Assembly (NCBI RefSeq): GCF_022539665.2
Contig: NC_081335.1
Coordinates: forward strand, 2,604,001-2,668,000
Length of the DNA stretch: 64,000 nt
Source: Daphnia carinata
Taxonomy: Eukaryota; Arthropoda; Branchiopoda; Diplostraca; Daphniidae
Reading direction: 5' to 3'
The translations under genes were made by a program, and so were the position numbers. The notes under the pieces are model-generated. The model searched no databases. It worked only from the letters and a program-made list of their open reading frames with translations, and was not told the origin of the DNA. Shown piece by piece: positions 39,142-52,354 of the stretch; the stretch's first letter is position 1; each line of letters begins with the position of its first letter.

Positions 39142-39924
39142 TTCTTACCGCACAATAGAAGATCGTACGATGAGTTAAATCGACTGGAATAATTAAGTTT
39201 CCCGTTCTGTCCGTGTGAGATGGGGCTTTAGTTTTGCCCGTCTATTTGTTCAGTGACATTCGCTAGAAGAAAAATAAGGAAAAGTTTTGGCTTCTTATTA
39301 AGACCCCCCCCCCCCCCTCCTTCCCTGGATTTTAAAACGAGTTCATTTTCTAGGCTAAAGTTTTGATGCTCTGCCGAGCCGATACCACAATCAGTAGTAT
39401 GCGGCATGCCATATCTAGGCGAGCCAAACATCAAACCCCCTCCTCCTGCGAAAAAAAAGGGGGGTATTTTGAAAAGGAAAGTTTTCGGCGTTTCTTGTTT
39501 TTATTTCATTTCAGTGGTATAAAGACGAAAAAAAAAGAGATTGAAGGCACTGTATTCACCACATTGAAAAGGAGAGAGAGAGAGAGAGAGAGAGATCAAT
39601 GGTGCGCGAATGACTGATGGGCTTTTCGGGGATCGTCGTGTAACGGAGTTCTGTATTTTCTTCCTTGATATCAATCCATCTAAATGATGCCGGCACGACA
39701 GTTTTTGAACGCCGATCTAATAGACCCTCTGCCAATGCTGGGATATATATATATATATATATATATCCCAGGGCAGTCCTCGTGGTTGGATTCGTCGACT
39801 ATAAATGATGATGTGCATCGAATGGCAAGCAATAAAAGAGAGAGGCACACGCCGATAACGGCATTTGTTTGTTATGTCTAGAGCTAAAAGACGATAGATA
39901 TGAAACTAATGACCGTTCATAACA

Positions 39925-39961
<37 letters not shown>

Positions 39962-41226
39962 TGTGGATGAGATAAAGTCTTAAGCAATTGATTTCCAAGC
40001 CGACTTTTTCCATGTTTTATCGCAACGGAATTGAGTCATAACATGATTTACCTATGAATGTGTATACTCATAGTATAATATGCCTTTCCCCTCACGGCGT
40101 TTGTCTCTCTATCGATTTTTTTTTTCACGTTGATCGCAGATGTAACGTACGAGAAGAAGTTCATCTCGATTTCTTTCATAGAAATCGATATACATTTTTT
40201 TAAGGGGAGGGTGGGAGTGTAGGGAAGAACAGAGTTTGAATATCTTAATCTTTCATTTTTCTCAGGGGGTTATGTAACGTTATGATGTAATTGTATGCGG
40301 TTTCTAAAAAAAGAAATTGGAAGAAGGGGATGGCAACGCTGTTGATAAATTTCTCTTTCTTTTTGTTTAGTCATTTTGATTTGTTGTTTTGCGGACAGCT
40401 CCTCTGTTCAGCGTACATTTTCGAACGTTACATTATGTATGTGCTCCCAGGGATGAGTGAGTACCACTTACATAATAGATGGCGCTGTCAAACGATTTTT
40501 TGTTTATTTCATTCTCTTTCCGCTATTGACGAATTCACGAACTACCGCATTAAAAGTTTTTTCCTTTTTCTTCCATTCCAAGTTGTCCTGAAAAAAACAA
40601 AAACAAAAAAAAAAAACAACTAAAACCCCTAATTATATTCATACAACGAAAGAACAATCCCCTCATCTCTGCTTCCCTCCCTTTTCTTTTTTAAAGAAGA
40701 AATCGTTTTCCACGTAATCAGGTGCGGATCTCCAATTATAGCTGACAAGGACGGCCTTATATATATATATATATCCTTGCATCCGAAGTCTACATGACAA
40801 ATGGCTCTTGTTTAGCGCTGCGGCCACGAAACTAGCGCGCACTATTCTTTTTTTTTTATTATTCTTATTTCTATTTTTCGCCATTTCTCCTGTGGGGATA
40901 TGTTCTTCAGCTAATCGATACACTACTTGTATTCTATACCTCTACACAACGTTATCTATGCGCTAGGGCAAAACTCTGCGCGTCCTTTTCGTGGCTTAAG
41001 TAACTTTCCATTTGCCGTGTTTGCAACTGCGGACGGGCAATAGCCGGCCGGAGAGAAGGGAAACGATTTATGGCGTTGTCAATGTTCAGCACGCTTCAGG
41101 GAGGGAACCTGGCAAAATATATAGACTAACACAAGAGCATGACCAATATCAGATGAAGAAGATGGAGCGTACAATAGACTTGTTACATATCAATCCGACC
41201 TTTTCTTCTTTTTTTTTTTCTTCTTT

Positions 41227-41266
<40 letters not shown>

Positions 41267-44200
41267 GCTTCTTATAAATGTAATATGCATTTGATGTGTG
41301 TTTTAGCAGCCCCGAACGACACACACGGAGCCAATAGCAGCTGATATCTTTTTACGGTTACGTGTATCGTGTTGCTAAGTTTTTTTTTTTTTCCTTTTCT
41401 TTTCCTGGTTGCTTCGTGATATTAGAGTAAGAAATTCAGGTTCGGGAAGAGCGTCCGCCCTTTTTATGCAAACGCAGTAAAAAAAAACAAAAAACGGGTA
41501 GAGATAATTCATTGTTGTTGAATATTCATGTTTATTTTTGTGAGGATATTGCGTTTGCTGTAGACGTTTAGTGTCAATGGCAAAAGAATGCTCCATATTA
41601 TTTTTTATTTATTTATTTATTTTTTACTTTGTGTGCAAGAGGGCACACGCAATGTTCCGGGCTTTTATTTTATTTTGGGAGGCAAGGGGGGGGGGGTTTA
41701 CACAAAATATCAAGTTAAGGGAAACAGTGAGAAACTTGTTTGGTGTTTGCTTATTTTGTCGTGTGTACAGACGCAAGGAATTTGTCTTTTTCGTTTTTTT
41801 ATCGCTATTTCCCAGACATCATAAAAAAAGCGCACCATACCTTCAAGTGTGTATCAAAACAATGGAGAAAGAAGGGCAAGTCTGAAGAAGGAATGAAAAA
41901 ATCGATGGCAATTGACTGTCTACGAGAGAGTTGAAAGTGGTTTTTGTTCTTGTGGGACGAGCAAAAAAAACAAACAAATGACGGCTGAAACGTTGAAAAA
42001 TAAAATATCCACATTTTAATAAATTTTTTACATCTTTAAGTAAAAAAAAAAAAAAAAAAAAAAAGATACACAATTTTTCGTCGTCCCATTGCAAAGTTCT
42101 AAAAAAAAAAAGATCGCAAAAGAATTTTGTTTGTTATCCTTACCGTCCTCCTCCGGATGTTTACACTTCGGATGCGTCTGTAGCCGACTATGTTTTCCGG
42201 GAAAAGAGTTTGAAAAAAATTGCGAACCTAAAAGAAAAAAAAAAAAGGAATTGAAGTGAGCAAGAGACAAGTAGAAGCAATATTATGTTGTGCTATACCA
42301 GCCCTTGACATTGTCTCGTCAACCTTTTTTTTTATTATTTTGTAGACGTTCGTACGCGTGATTCCCGCTGCGCCACCGCATAATCCTCCAACCACCCGTT
42401 TCAACCCTTTCCCCAGTTTTTTTTTTATTATTTTTTACGCCATCTTCGCCAACGGGAGGAAGAGCAAAAAAAAACAAAAAAAAAAACAACAACAAAAAGA
42501 AATCAAAATACTTTCACGCTCTTCCAAGTTATGCAAAACGATAAAGAGACGCTCGTTTATCAGAATGCGAACTAGCTCTATGCCCCGAAGCTCTCCTTTC
42601 ACATGAAAGTGGTGTTAAAAGTATTATTTTCCTTTTTTCTATTCACACCGTTAGGCCTTAAAATAACCGTGAGCGCGTAGTCATGTTTTGTGAAAAACCC
42701 AAGCTAATGTCACAGTTGAAAGCCGATGTTTTGTTTTCGTCAGCCTCAATGTCTTGATAGATATTCTCGTGCGAATGTTTTTTTTTAGAAAACGCGCGTG
42801 TAACAAGAGGAGGTGGGTGGGTATTATGTGGAAGCCCTGATGATGACAACGATCGATGTTGATGAAATGGGCCCTTTTCCCCGGAAGGTGAACTATGTAG
42901 GCAGTTGCTATTTTATTTTGTTCGATGGACAAAATATCTTTGGTGGAGATCGCACGCGCGTTGAGCGAAGAAAAGATTTAAAATATATATATATATATAT
43001 ATATATTCGCATATAGAGAAAAACGAAAGAAGATTATTTTTGAAGAAAGGATAAATAGAAATTGTGATAGGAAACGGATCGATAAGGTTGAACTGTCGCC
43101 CCGGAAATTTGTTATAGCCATTTGAAAATGGAAGGGGGAAAAAAAAAAAAAAAGAAATAAGGAATTCAAATAAAACTGTCGTAGGGGAACAAGAAAGAAA
43201 TCAGATGCGAAATAATTTGTTTTTCTTTTCTTCTTCTTCTTCTTCTTCTTTCAGTTGTTTATTACATCAACAAATGTCCTTAGATGGCGAACAGTAGTTT
43301 TTAACTTTGGCCACGATAACGTCCATGCATGTGATTCTCAACAGCTGTCTTGAAATTGCGTGCGGATGATTCACAAGATTCTTGAAGCCGGCCATCTGCT
43401 TTTTTTTCTCGGTTCTTTTTTATTATTACTTTTTTTTTTTTTTTTTTTTTTTTTATCTTGTGTCAACTGGAACACGAACTCTTCGCACACACACAAGAAA
43501 GAAATCCCCCTCCCCCATCCATTACCATCGTTTCTATTCACTAGCGGGACGTCGATACATCAACGAGAGTGTCATCTCTCGTTGCCTCGACATCTTCCAT
43601 TTTTCTCACCTCCTTTTTAAAATACAACGTTCAAGTTTTCGTCGTAAAATTACCGTACCCTCCGTCATAATCCGCACACCTCTCTGTAATTGCGCACATC
43701 GTCGGCAACGATGCGTGTCTGCACGACGAATAACAAGAAGTAGTTTCATCTCCGTTCTGATGAAAACACTTGAAACCCTTGTACGAGATGGATACGAATT
43801 TTAACTAACAAAAACTATGAATAAGTTTGTTTTTTTAAACAGAAAAGTGCGCTTTCGCTGGCCGGGGGTTATGTGGAACAATTTTACGAGTCGAAACGTT
43901 GTTCGTACTTATCCTATCGCGAATTTCCGCCGAAATGCAAATCGAATAATAAGCTGAAAACACAACAGACGTCATATATTTCCAACGGCTTGTTTACGTG
44001 TTGTTTCAACGTTAGACACTCGGATGAACAACACAAGTCTAGGGTGAGCGAGAGAGAGAGAGAGAGAGATAGAAATAAAAGGTGGTTTGGCAAAAACAAG
44101 GTAGTGAAGCAGAGTCAAAACAGAGTCAGAGATCAGTGTTGATTCAGCCAGAGAGAGGCAGCAAAATTCAACAGAGCGATCGGGTTTGCATGCTCGTAGA

Positions 44201-47200
44201 ACAAACAACGTCAAGTGGAGAGAGAGAAATGAGGGAGCATCTCATGTTGACGTAAAAGCGGTGGCAGCAGTTGGGGGGGGGGGCGGATGTTTTCGCTCTC
44301 TGCATAGGCAAAACAACGGCGAAGACAACGTAAAAGAGGGGGAAAAAAAAAGACTTGGGCTTGGAGGCTGGCGCTCTATAAATACAAGGCTGACATTATC
44401 CAGTTGTCTAGCGACATATAAACAAGACGAACGCTATATAGAACACCGTTATATATATATATATATACACATAAAGTTGAAAGCAGAAAGAAAAGAAAAA
44501 AAGAAAGAAAGAAATCATGTGGGCCAACGGTTTCAGTTCACCCATCAAATATAAATTAAACACACACGGGTGTGTACTTGGTAAAGTTGTTTGGCCCAGT
44601 GTTTACCAACGTCAAAGAGAGAGAGACTCTGTGGTCAAACACAAGGCCCCCCCCCCTCTCCCCTCCCGCTTTTTCTTGTCCAGAAATTGTCTGCAATAAT
44701 AGACGGAGAGAGACCACCCCAAACGACCACAAACAAATCATACTACCCCCCTCTCGCCAGTCTCTCTTATTCCCTACACCACTTGTACACCAGGGCTCCC
44801 CGGACTCGTTCTCTCATTTCTCAGCGCGAGCGTCTATGTGTGTGTGTGTAGTGCGGTGTGTGTTTGGGATGTTATTCTCTCTCGGTGCGTTCTAGTTCGT
44901 TGTTGACTTTCATTATCCGGCTCACCGTATTTTGATGTATGGCGCGCGCCGAACAAATATCCCGCACGCAGTTCTGCCTAATAACAAAAACATGGGGATG
45001 CGGCATGTAATGGCTTTTACCCGTTCATTCCTCTTTTCCTTTTATTTTGTTTAAATTATTCTTTCCACTGGCAGCAGTGAAAATGAATTATTTTTCGCAC
45101 CATAAATTTTGATTTTTACTCAATAAATCGAACATGAAAAATGTGTTTATTTGAATGAATTCTCAATGGTTAAAAATGTTGAATTTCTATATTTTCAGAA
45201 CCTCCTTCGTCGGTTGTCATCCTGGACGGCTTCCTGCAACAGCTGAGCGTTATTGCCGGCCCTTTGGAAGAAGGCAGCGATCTCATATTGACTTGCAAAG
45301 CGTACGGAGGTAAAATGACGCGGGTCATCGATTTGCGAACAAGTTCGGGTAATAAAAAAAAGATGGCTTTAACAGGTTACCCTCAACCGTGGGTGACATG
45401 GTGGAGAGGTGGCCAGTTATTGGATAACACGACAGACGCCCGTTCACCAGAATCAGTCAGCAATTTGTTAGTCGTGCCCAGGGTGGGAAGGTAAGAAAGA
45501 AAAAAAAACAAGAAATGGATTAACCTTATTTGATGTATCTTAAACGCGGATCGTCTGTACGACCACAGGCAACATCTGCACGGCGCTTTTACGTGTCAGG
45601 TCACGTCAAGTCCCCACCTAGCGCCAATTATGAAGACAGTCACACTGGAACTCCATCGTAAGTATCACTTAACTTCTCTCCTTTTTAGCCTCTGTCCACT
45701 TAATTCCTAGTCCTTTCAAGCGTGAAAATTGATTCAATTTCCTGTTCTTTTTTTTTTTCTTTCTTTCTTTCTTTCTTTCTTTCTTTCCCGTGGAACAAAA
45801 AAAAAATAAATAAATAAATAAAAGTTCGGCCTTTCTTCGTCGAGATTCAACTGCCGCCGGCCATTTCTTCTACCAATCAACGCGTCTTTGTCGCCGGCCA
45901 GAGTGTGGAGGTCAAGTGCCGAACGAGCGGCTCTCGACCGGCGCCCTCCATCACCTGGTGGAAAGGAAATAAACAAATAGCGCCTCATCTTTCAACCGTT
46001 ATGGTCAGTATTAGTCAGCCGACTGTGCTGCTCCTCACTTGAGCACGTCGGACGAATATTTTCTCTCTTTGAACCCCACCCCACCTCACCATCCGCTGTT
46101 CCTACCTTATTACGCATGCCGTCCGTGTGTGTTGGGCCATCCGTTCGGCTAACGCTCCGGAAATGCTTACTGACATTTCAACCCGTTTTTTTTTTGTTTG
46201 TCTTCTGTTTCCCCTCTTCGTCGGGATTGGCCGTAATTTTTCTAGAATTCAGACGATGGAAACGCGACGGAAAGCCGATTGACTTTGACGCCCGTCTCGG
46301 AAGACGATGCCAGTCACCTGATTTGCCGTGTAGAGAATTCCATGATCCCCGGAGCCGTCGTCGAAGATTCCACCAAGCTCGACGTCCATTGTAAATGTCT
46401 TTTCTTTTTTTTTTTTTCTTTTTTTTTTTCCCCTATTTCAAATTGAATCGTTAAAATTGATTTATTATTTTTTTGGGTGGGCTTTCTTTTTTTTTTTATC
46501 CCTTTGGTGGTCGATCGATCAGATCCTCCTGAAGTTGGCATTGCACTGGGCAGCAACATCAACGGCGACGACGTCAAGGAAGGCGACGACCTCTACATCG
46601 AATGTCACATCCGCGCCAATCCTTCTTTCCACAAGCTGCAATGGACCCATAACGTGAGTTTGGCCTTTTCTTTCGCACATTTTTTATTTTTTTTTCTTAA
46701 GTTCTATACCGTGATCCGCGTTAGATGCGTGACCCCCTTTTGTATAATCCAGACATATTGGATCTTTGCCATTTTATATATCCGGTACCCCCCTTTAAAT
46801 ATTTAATCGGGAGGATTGTCTTGAATTTTATGCGTTTCCAACTTGCGAACGGGAAGTTTTCGGGAGCCGTCGCTTGATTTTTCATTGGTTATGAAAAATG
46901 AAAGAAAAGCTGAAGCTATCAGAACGAAATCAAAATAACGTATTATTTTTTGTTTACTTTTCATTTCCTACGGTTGTTTTCCCCCGCGGGATATGGCAAT
47001 GACGAAAGCCAGGCAGGCGGAATCTAATCCGCTGGCCTACATTCTCTTTCTCCAGTTTGCTTTTACTCTATAACCGCAAGCGACTCTTGCGTCGTTGCAA
47101 CGCCCTCTTTATTTCTTTTCTTTTTGCTAACGTACATACAGTAGACTAGAGAAAATCCTCTTTAGCCCAAGAAGATTTCCGAGATGATGGTGACTTGAGC

Positions 47201-48172
47201 ATTAGCCGGCATTAATTGAACCGTCCGTGACACGCACGCAGCTCTACACTGCACCCGTTAAATTATTGTTTATAGGGTGGGGGTAGGTATCAAACGGGGG
47301 GAAAGGGGGAACAGCACTCTATAGTAGACGATTTGTAAACGAGATTAAGGGTCTTTAAATAATAGAACTCGTTCTCTCGTTGTTGCTCTTGTTGTTTCAA
47401 CATTAACTAACTAAATGAACATTTACTTTTGGACCGTTGCAATGGGAACAAACAAAACAAAACAAAAATATGTAGGGAGTGACGCTGGTGCATAATGTCA
47501 GCGCCGGTGTTGTTCTCAGCAACGTCAGTCTCGTACTCCGATCCGTCACGCACTCCAGGGCCGGACTTTACGCTTGCAGCGCCGCCAACAGCCGCGGGGA
47601 AACCGTCAGCCAGCCGGCCTTGCGACTCCGCATTCAATGTAATTACCGGAATTTTTTTTTTATTATTATTATTTTACTCACTTTAAACGAACGTGCATGT
47701 TTCATTTTTGTTTTCAATTGCCTTTATACTTATGCCACGCTCAAAGACATTGCGCATAATATTCTAAGAAACTTGACGGAAGGCATTAAACTTTTGTATT
47801 TGGCACAATTTTTTGCCTCCAAACAAACAGGAGGATAAAAGGGGGGGGGGAAAAAAAAATGAATGTACTTATTTCTCTTTATGGAACGCTACTGGGAAAC
47901 AACATGAAAGCACTTAACTGACGACGTGCTAGATTGTAAATGGGTCTCTTTTCAAATTCATGGGTTGGCTCATGTTGTTTGTGCGAATGAGCCGCTCCCC
48001 TAATCTGCCGCTGGAGGCAAGTTTTAAAAAACGGGCCTTTGCAATGACTGTTGTATATTTCCTAACGATTAAAGAGTTGAGGCGTCCATGCGCTTTGTAT
48101 CGCACCGTCCCAGCTGGCCAGAAAATATTGACCCATGCAATTGCTCATTGATTATACACACTTGAAAAACTT

Positions 48173-48228
<56 letters not shown>

Positions 48229-51200
48229 TTTTAGTTTAGTTTCTCCTCCAATTTTGTTTTAGAGATTCATTTTTATTTCATTGTTTTTTTGTTTTTTTTT
48301 TGTGTGTGTGTGTGTACATTGCAGACGCTCCACGATGTCGGAGCGTGTCAGCTGCCGGAACTGTTTCGGGCGTTTCCAAGCAAGAAACGGCGTCGCTAGA
48401 CTGTCAGGTAGACGCCGACCCTTCCAACGAAGTCCATTTTTGGTGGACTTTTCTCGGCACTCCCATGAAAAGTAAGTGGAAAATAACAAAAACTAGAAAA
48501 TTGAATCAACAAAAAAAAAAAAAAAAAAAAAAAATTGGAACAAAACAAACATTCTTTTTTCTTGTTTTTGTTTCCCCCGCGTTCAACGCCGATTGCCAAG
48601 TTTCTTTATAACGTGCACCATCGGTTCGACAACTATCTATCGTACATTGTTTTGTAATTGCGCCACATTGTCCGCCGGATCGAAAACAACCAGTAATGAT
48701 TAATGGCAAACAAAAAAAAAAAAAACCAAAACCAAAAAGAGTTTTCAACATGAAACGACAGGTGGACATTATCAGTGGCTTTTTGGCGTGACGTCGCAAA
48801 ATTGAATGTTTCATACTTTGCCGTCCATCATGCAGCCGTAGTACAAAAATGGCAATCTATCTGCCGTGTGCAAAGAGTCTAAAACGCACTAAAGAAATAC
48901 TCTTCATCTATACGTTACTTATAGGACCATCGAGTGCACGTACAAACGGCTTCCTTTTTTTTTTTTTTTTTTTCTTTTATCCATCCTCCTTCGCTTCTTT
49001 TCAGAGTATAGCCAACGTAGAATGACCCACTCATAAAATCCACCCCTGAGTATATATATGTCTCTCTCGTGGGACAGGGCCCGAAAAGAAACGATACAAG
49101 AATCGAATGTTGGGCCCAAGCAGGTTATAACACAATGGGGAAAGTGAACGTAGAAAGCACGCAAACTTTAGTGCATATATTCTTATTTTTTATGCCGTTA
49201 TTTTTTTTTCTTTTTCTTTCTCTCGCTTGTTTGGCCTTTACTAAAAATATAGCTTTAACCGTATATATAAAATCTACGTAGCAACTAGCCAAAGAGCAGT
49301 TTATACAGGCAGGCAGATGCATGTCCGTTGTAACGTGTTACACGGAAGAGAATTGCACAGTCGCCGAACCCGTCGAGCCTTTTCTATTTTCAAATGTTGT
49401 CCAATGCGACGATCGCGTGCCCGTCATCATACCCACCCAAACTTGGCCGTAATATAAATATATATTTATTTTTCCCAGAGGAAAAAAAAAATATTTATAT
49501 ATATATTATATACGCTATAATTAGTTGTGCATGTGCTGGCCATTATTTGAACTTGCTGCTGTGACGTAAGCACACACACACACACAGTACCGCTTATAGA
49601 AAAAAAAAATAATACGTGTGTGTATGTGTCTGTCTGCGTTCCCGAAAAAAAAAAATAAAGTTCCGTTAAAAGCACGGACGATGGCCTGGCCAAAAGAATT
49701 GAATTGCTGTCGAGCGGATTTGATTGATTTCACGCCTGGTGGAATAAACAAAACGAACCAGGGGTATAACGGTTTGCCATGTTAAATGTTTTTTGTTTTT
49801 TGGTTTTTAAGGAAGAAAACGAGTTTTCCTCTTTAAACAGGCGAAAATGCGAATGACGTGTTTTTTAAAAGAATTTGTTAAAATAGTTTTTTCTTTAAAC
49901 GTGACTTCGTTTTTATTTACTGATTTATTTGTGGGTGTGTGTGTAGGTAATGGCAGCATGTTAGTGACAAGTAGCGGTGATGCCATTCTACTACCGCGGT
50001 CGCTTTTCACAAGTCAGGGAAGTACCAGCGTCCTGCAGTATTCTCCAAAATCAGAATTGGATTTCGGCGTTGTCGCTTGCTGGGCTAGCAATCCCGTTGG
50101 TAATCAACGTGAGCCTTGCCTCTTTCATGTCGTCCCTGCCGGTAAATAACAATTAAAAAATAGCATACATTTTTTTAAGTTTTTTTTTTTTTTTTTTGTT
50201 GTTTATTCTTTGTGGGTTCTCCACCCAGTGTGAATGTAATGCTAATTCATTTCGAAATGTTTGTTGTCGGTATATTTTTTGATATCGTACACGGAACAGG
50301 CAAACCTGCGGCGCCATCCAACTGTGCCATACACAATCAGACAGCCGATTCGGTACGAGTCGATTGCCAAGAGGCTTTCGATGGAGGCCTGCAGCAAACG
50401 TTCGGTCTGGAACTGGTCGATCGTAATACTCGTACGCTCCGCTACGTCTTCAACAATACCAAGCCCGTCTTCACCGTCTACGGACTGGTAAGGGATAACA
50501 TTCTATAAATACTCCTTCTCTCTCTCTCTCTCCTTGTCTGTATCGATTTGTTTTGCCTTGCTCTCCTGTTAATGATGTTTGCCCTTTTTTTTTTTTTTCT
50601 TTTTCCGCACATCGATGTGGTCATTTCAGGAACCCGAAACCGCATTTTTGCTCAATATCTACGCATTGAACGCTAAAGGACGTAGTCAGCCGATTACCTT
50701 AGAGACGACGACGTTACGCGCCGCTATGAAACACACGAGTGAGTCTAAAAAATGTGATCATATTAACAATGAACAATTTCTAAGATTGTTTGTTTGTTTT
50801 TCTTTTGAATGTCTCTGACATCGCAGGTCACGCACTCTATTTTCAAATGACTCCGTTATTGGGCGTATTGGTCGGAGCGGCTGTGACTCTTTTAGTTATC
50901 GTTTTTACGGTGGCTGTTGTCGTTCATCGTCGCAACCGAAGCAAAAGACAACGCCAAATGAACAGCGAAATTGGAGAGCAGCAGCAGACGGCGGCCCTCA
51001 ACGGAGCCAATCAACCCCTTCTTCCGCTTCCGCACGCGTTACCCGGCACAGATCCAAATGCGGGATTCGGAGCCAACGATAGCGGAAACGCAATCAACGG
51101 CAGCAACGGAGGTCACACTAACTTCGGCGAGAATCGCCACCAAAGGGCAGTGCTATTGAACAAGACGGGCAATAGTGTCAATGGACAACCGACACACTTC

Positions 51201-51823
51201 AATAAGCTCATCAACAGTGCTCATTTGAAAGGTGCTACCAATCATCATCATCAACAGGATCCTGATATAATCCTCAGAGAGATAGGTAAGCTAACAAGTT
51301 GGGGTGATACTTAACATCCATTGCGACATGGCTGATATACGCATTTAAATGAAGGGTATGGATTTTGATTTTTTCTTTCAAAAAAAAAAAATATATATAT
51401 GTGCTAGTCGACTTTCAACCGAAACGAATGCTGCCAGCCGTCATGCTAATGAATAATCCACCACCATCCGGCGTCGGGGGCACTCTGTCGAGACGTGGTG
51501 CGAGTGTAAAGAAGAACATTATTGAGGAAGAAGAAGACGATGGTGGCGCTGATTCGCTTGCGTCATTCCGTTGCGGTGCGGAATTGTTGGGCAGGAGTTG
51601 CACGCAGCAGCAATCACCGCTATCATTATCCAGTCGGTCCAGTGCTGGTGCTAGTTGGAACATTGGTTTCCCTCACGGCGGCAATAACCATTGGCCAGCG
51701 TCCGGCCATCAAAGCCCTTCATTAGGCCTATTCACCAACAATGGAGCACTGATGCAGCAGCAGCACAATATAGGAGCAGCCGACCTATTGGCCGATTGTC
51801 GGCTCCCCGAAAGCTCATTGTGA
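28832..51823 (+). CDS. side: Sidestep-family immunoglobulin receptor
   Basis: Sixteen coding exons, all GT-AG and in phase, giving 1043 residues: 28832-28937, 37827-38142, 38445-38707, 45199-45309, 45376-45490, 45569-45657, 45825-46003, 46246-46390, 46523-46653, 47476-47638, 48325-48471, 49947-50141, 50300-50487, 50630-50738, 50827-51285, 51408-51823. The start gives a clean signal peptide (MRYLICLLIAVMIGWAGCTA); an upstream ATG at 28736 is less likely. Ig1 (about 36-228) has the family signatures HWWNEERFG and GDYRCRVDFNSAPSRN. Ig2 spans about 229-333. Ig3 starts after the diagnostic LELHLRPFFVEIQLPP. Ig4 and Ig5 end at about 654 (YACSAANS, VACWASNPVG). FN3 spans about 654-752. The transmembrane helix is LLGVLVGAAVTLLVIVFTV (about 762-784), followed by a ~255-residue cytoplasmic tail rich in N/G/S/H. 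Fly Sidestep proteins bind Beat receptors in axon guidance. The symbol marks the family, not a specific paralogue. Confidence 0.88.
32243..32311 (+). pseudogene. tRNA-like fragment
   Basis: GGTTCGAATCCC (internal B-box consensus) preceded by a poorly structured 5' half and followed by CAGCCA and an AT-rich tail. The T-stem pairs at only two positions, so this is not a functional tRNA. It is more likely a decayed tRNA or the head of a SINE. Confidence 0.35.
33290..33405. promoter_or_regulatory. Three CCCATTGG (inverted CCAAT) motifs
   Basis: CCCATTGG occurs at 33290, 33352 and 33398. A 14-bp perfect palindrome, GGGGCTGCAGCCCC, sits at 33296-33309. The arrangement suggests a regulatory cluster, but nothing proves it. 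Confidence 0.3.
35764..35796. repeat. (CA)16 microsatellite
   Basis: Uninterrupted CA dinucleotide tract in intron 1 of the Sidestep-family gene. Confidence 0.95.
39096..39140. repeat. (AAT)n trinucleotide tract
   Basis: About 14 AAT units. They generate the spurious poly-Asn stretch in the frame that continues past the exon 3 donor. Confidence 0.95.
39738..39771. repeat. 34-bp perfect palindrome, CTGGG-(AT)12-CCCAG
   Basis: The AT repeat is closed on both sides by complementary GC clamps, so the whole stretch is self-complementary. Confidence 0.9.
41230..41265. repeat. (GT)n microsatellite
   Basis: About 18 GT units in intron 3 of the Sidestep-family gene. A second tract lies at 39928-39965. 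Confidence 0.95.
44377..44405 (+). promoter_or_regulatory. Possible internal core promoter in intron 3
   Basis: TATAAATA at 44377-44384 is followed by TCCAGTT at 44399-44405, about 25 bases later. This is slightly short for a TATA-initiator pair. If real, it would yield a transcript lacking the signal peptide and Ig1. Confidence 0.2.
45747..45824. repeat. (CTTT)n and (AAAT)n tracts abutting the exon 7 acceptor
   Basis: A CTTT microsatellite (about 45747-45787) is followed by A-rich DNA and AAAT repeats that run directly into the AG at 45823-45824. Confidence 0.85.
48175..48225. repeat. 51-base T homopolymer
   Basis: This is the longest homopolymer in the window, in the intron before exon 11 of the Sidestep-family gene. 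Its length in an assembly is likely to be unreliable. Confidence 0.9.
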
Positions 51824-52348
51824 AAATTATATATAATATTAAGGATATTAGGAAGGAATAACGAAAATAAGGGAGAAAACCTCGCGCAAATGTGCGTGCA
51901 CACTGTTGTACAGTTCCGTACCGATTCCTTTGATTCGTTTTTTTCGTTTTTTTTTTTTTATTTATTCATTTAATTTTTTTTTTCTTTTGCAATCTTTTCA
52001 TAGACACTTATATTAATTTCTTTTTCTTCGAATTCTTCCAATCGAAGCAATCAACGAGCTTTTATTCAAAAAGAGGAAGAGGGAAGTCAGACGGTGACCA
52101 TTTGCAAGAGACATTCTCACCCGGAGGTGAAAGGCTTTCTTTCTTTGTTTTTCTAATTGCCAACGGTCGTCACAAAATTTTCTTCTTCCTGATTCCTGTT
52201 AAATATGGGGTTACGTACGATATCGATGGATGTCCCCCTTAATTTTGTTGTTGAATATTTATGGCTGTAAGAATGTTATGTTTTTTTATTTTTTTTTTTT
52301 TCGATTCCATATTTCTTCAACCGTGTCATAATGTCAACTCATTGTTTC

Positions 52349-52354
52349 AATAAA
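52349..52354 (+). terminator. Poly(A) signal of the Sidestep-family gene
   Basis: AATAAA about 525 bases after the stop codon. The intervening 3' UTR is T-rich and holds no supported gene. Confidence 0.6.

Larger units (their letters stand above)
38708..45198 (+). other. Intron 3 of the Sidestep-family gene (6.5 kb)
   Basis: It separates Ig1 from Ig2. It holds GA tracts (38846-38866, 39570-39594, 44046-44069), an AAT tract (39096-39140), an AT palindrome (39738-39771), GT tracts (39928-39965, 41230-41265), further AT runs (40755-40774, 42980-43006, 44451-44466) and a TATAAATA motif at 44377. No further exon was recognised. Confidence 0.7.

Noticed and set aside
38708-39192. Continuation of the Ig1 frame past 38707, ending in a poly-Asn stretch
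   Set aside because: A good GTGAGC donor follows the domain end at 38707 and joins in phase to the Ig2 exon. The poly-Asn is the AAT microsatellite.
43382-43804. 140-codon open frame in intron 3
   Set aside because: It starts in a T run (poly-Phe) and shows no family similarity or conserved splice context.
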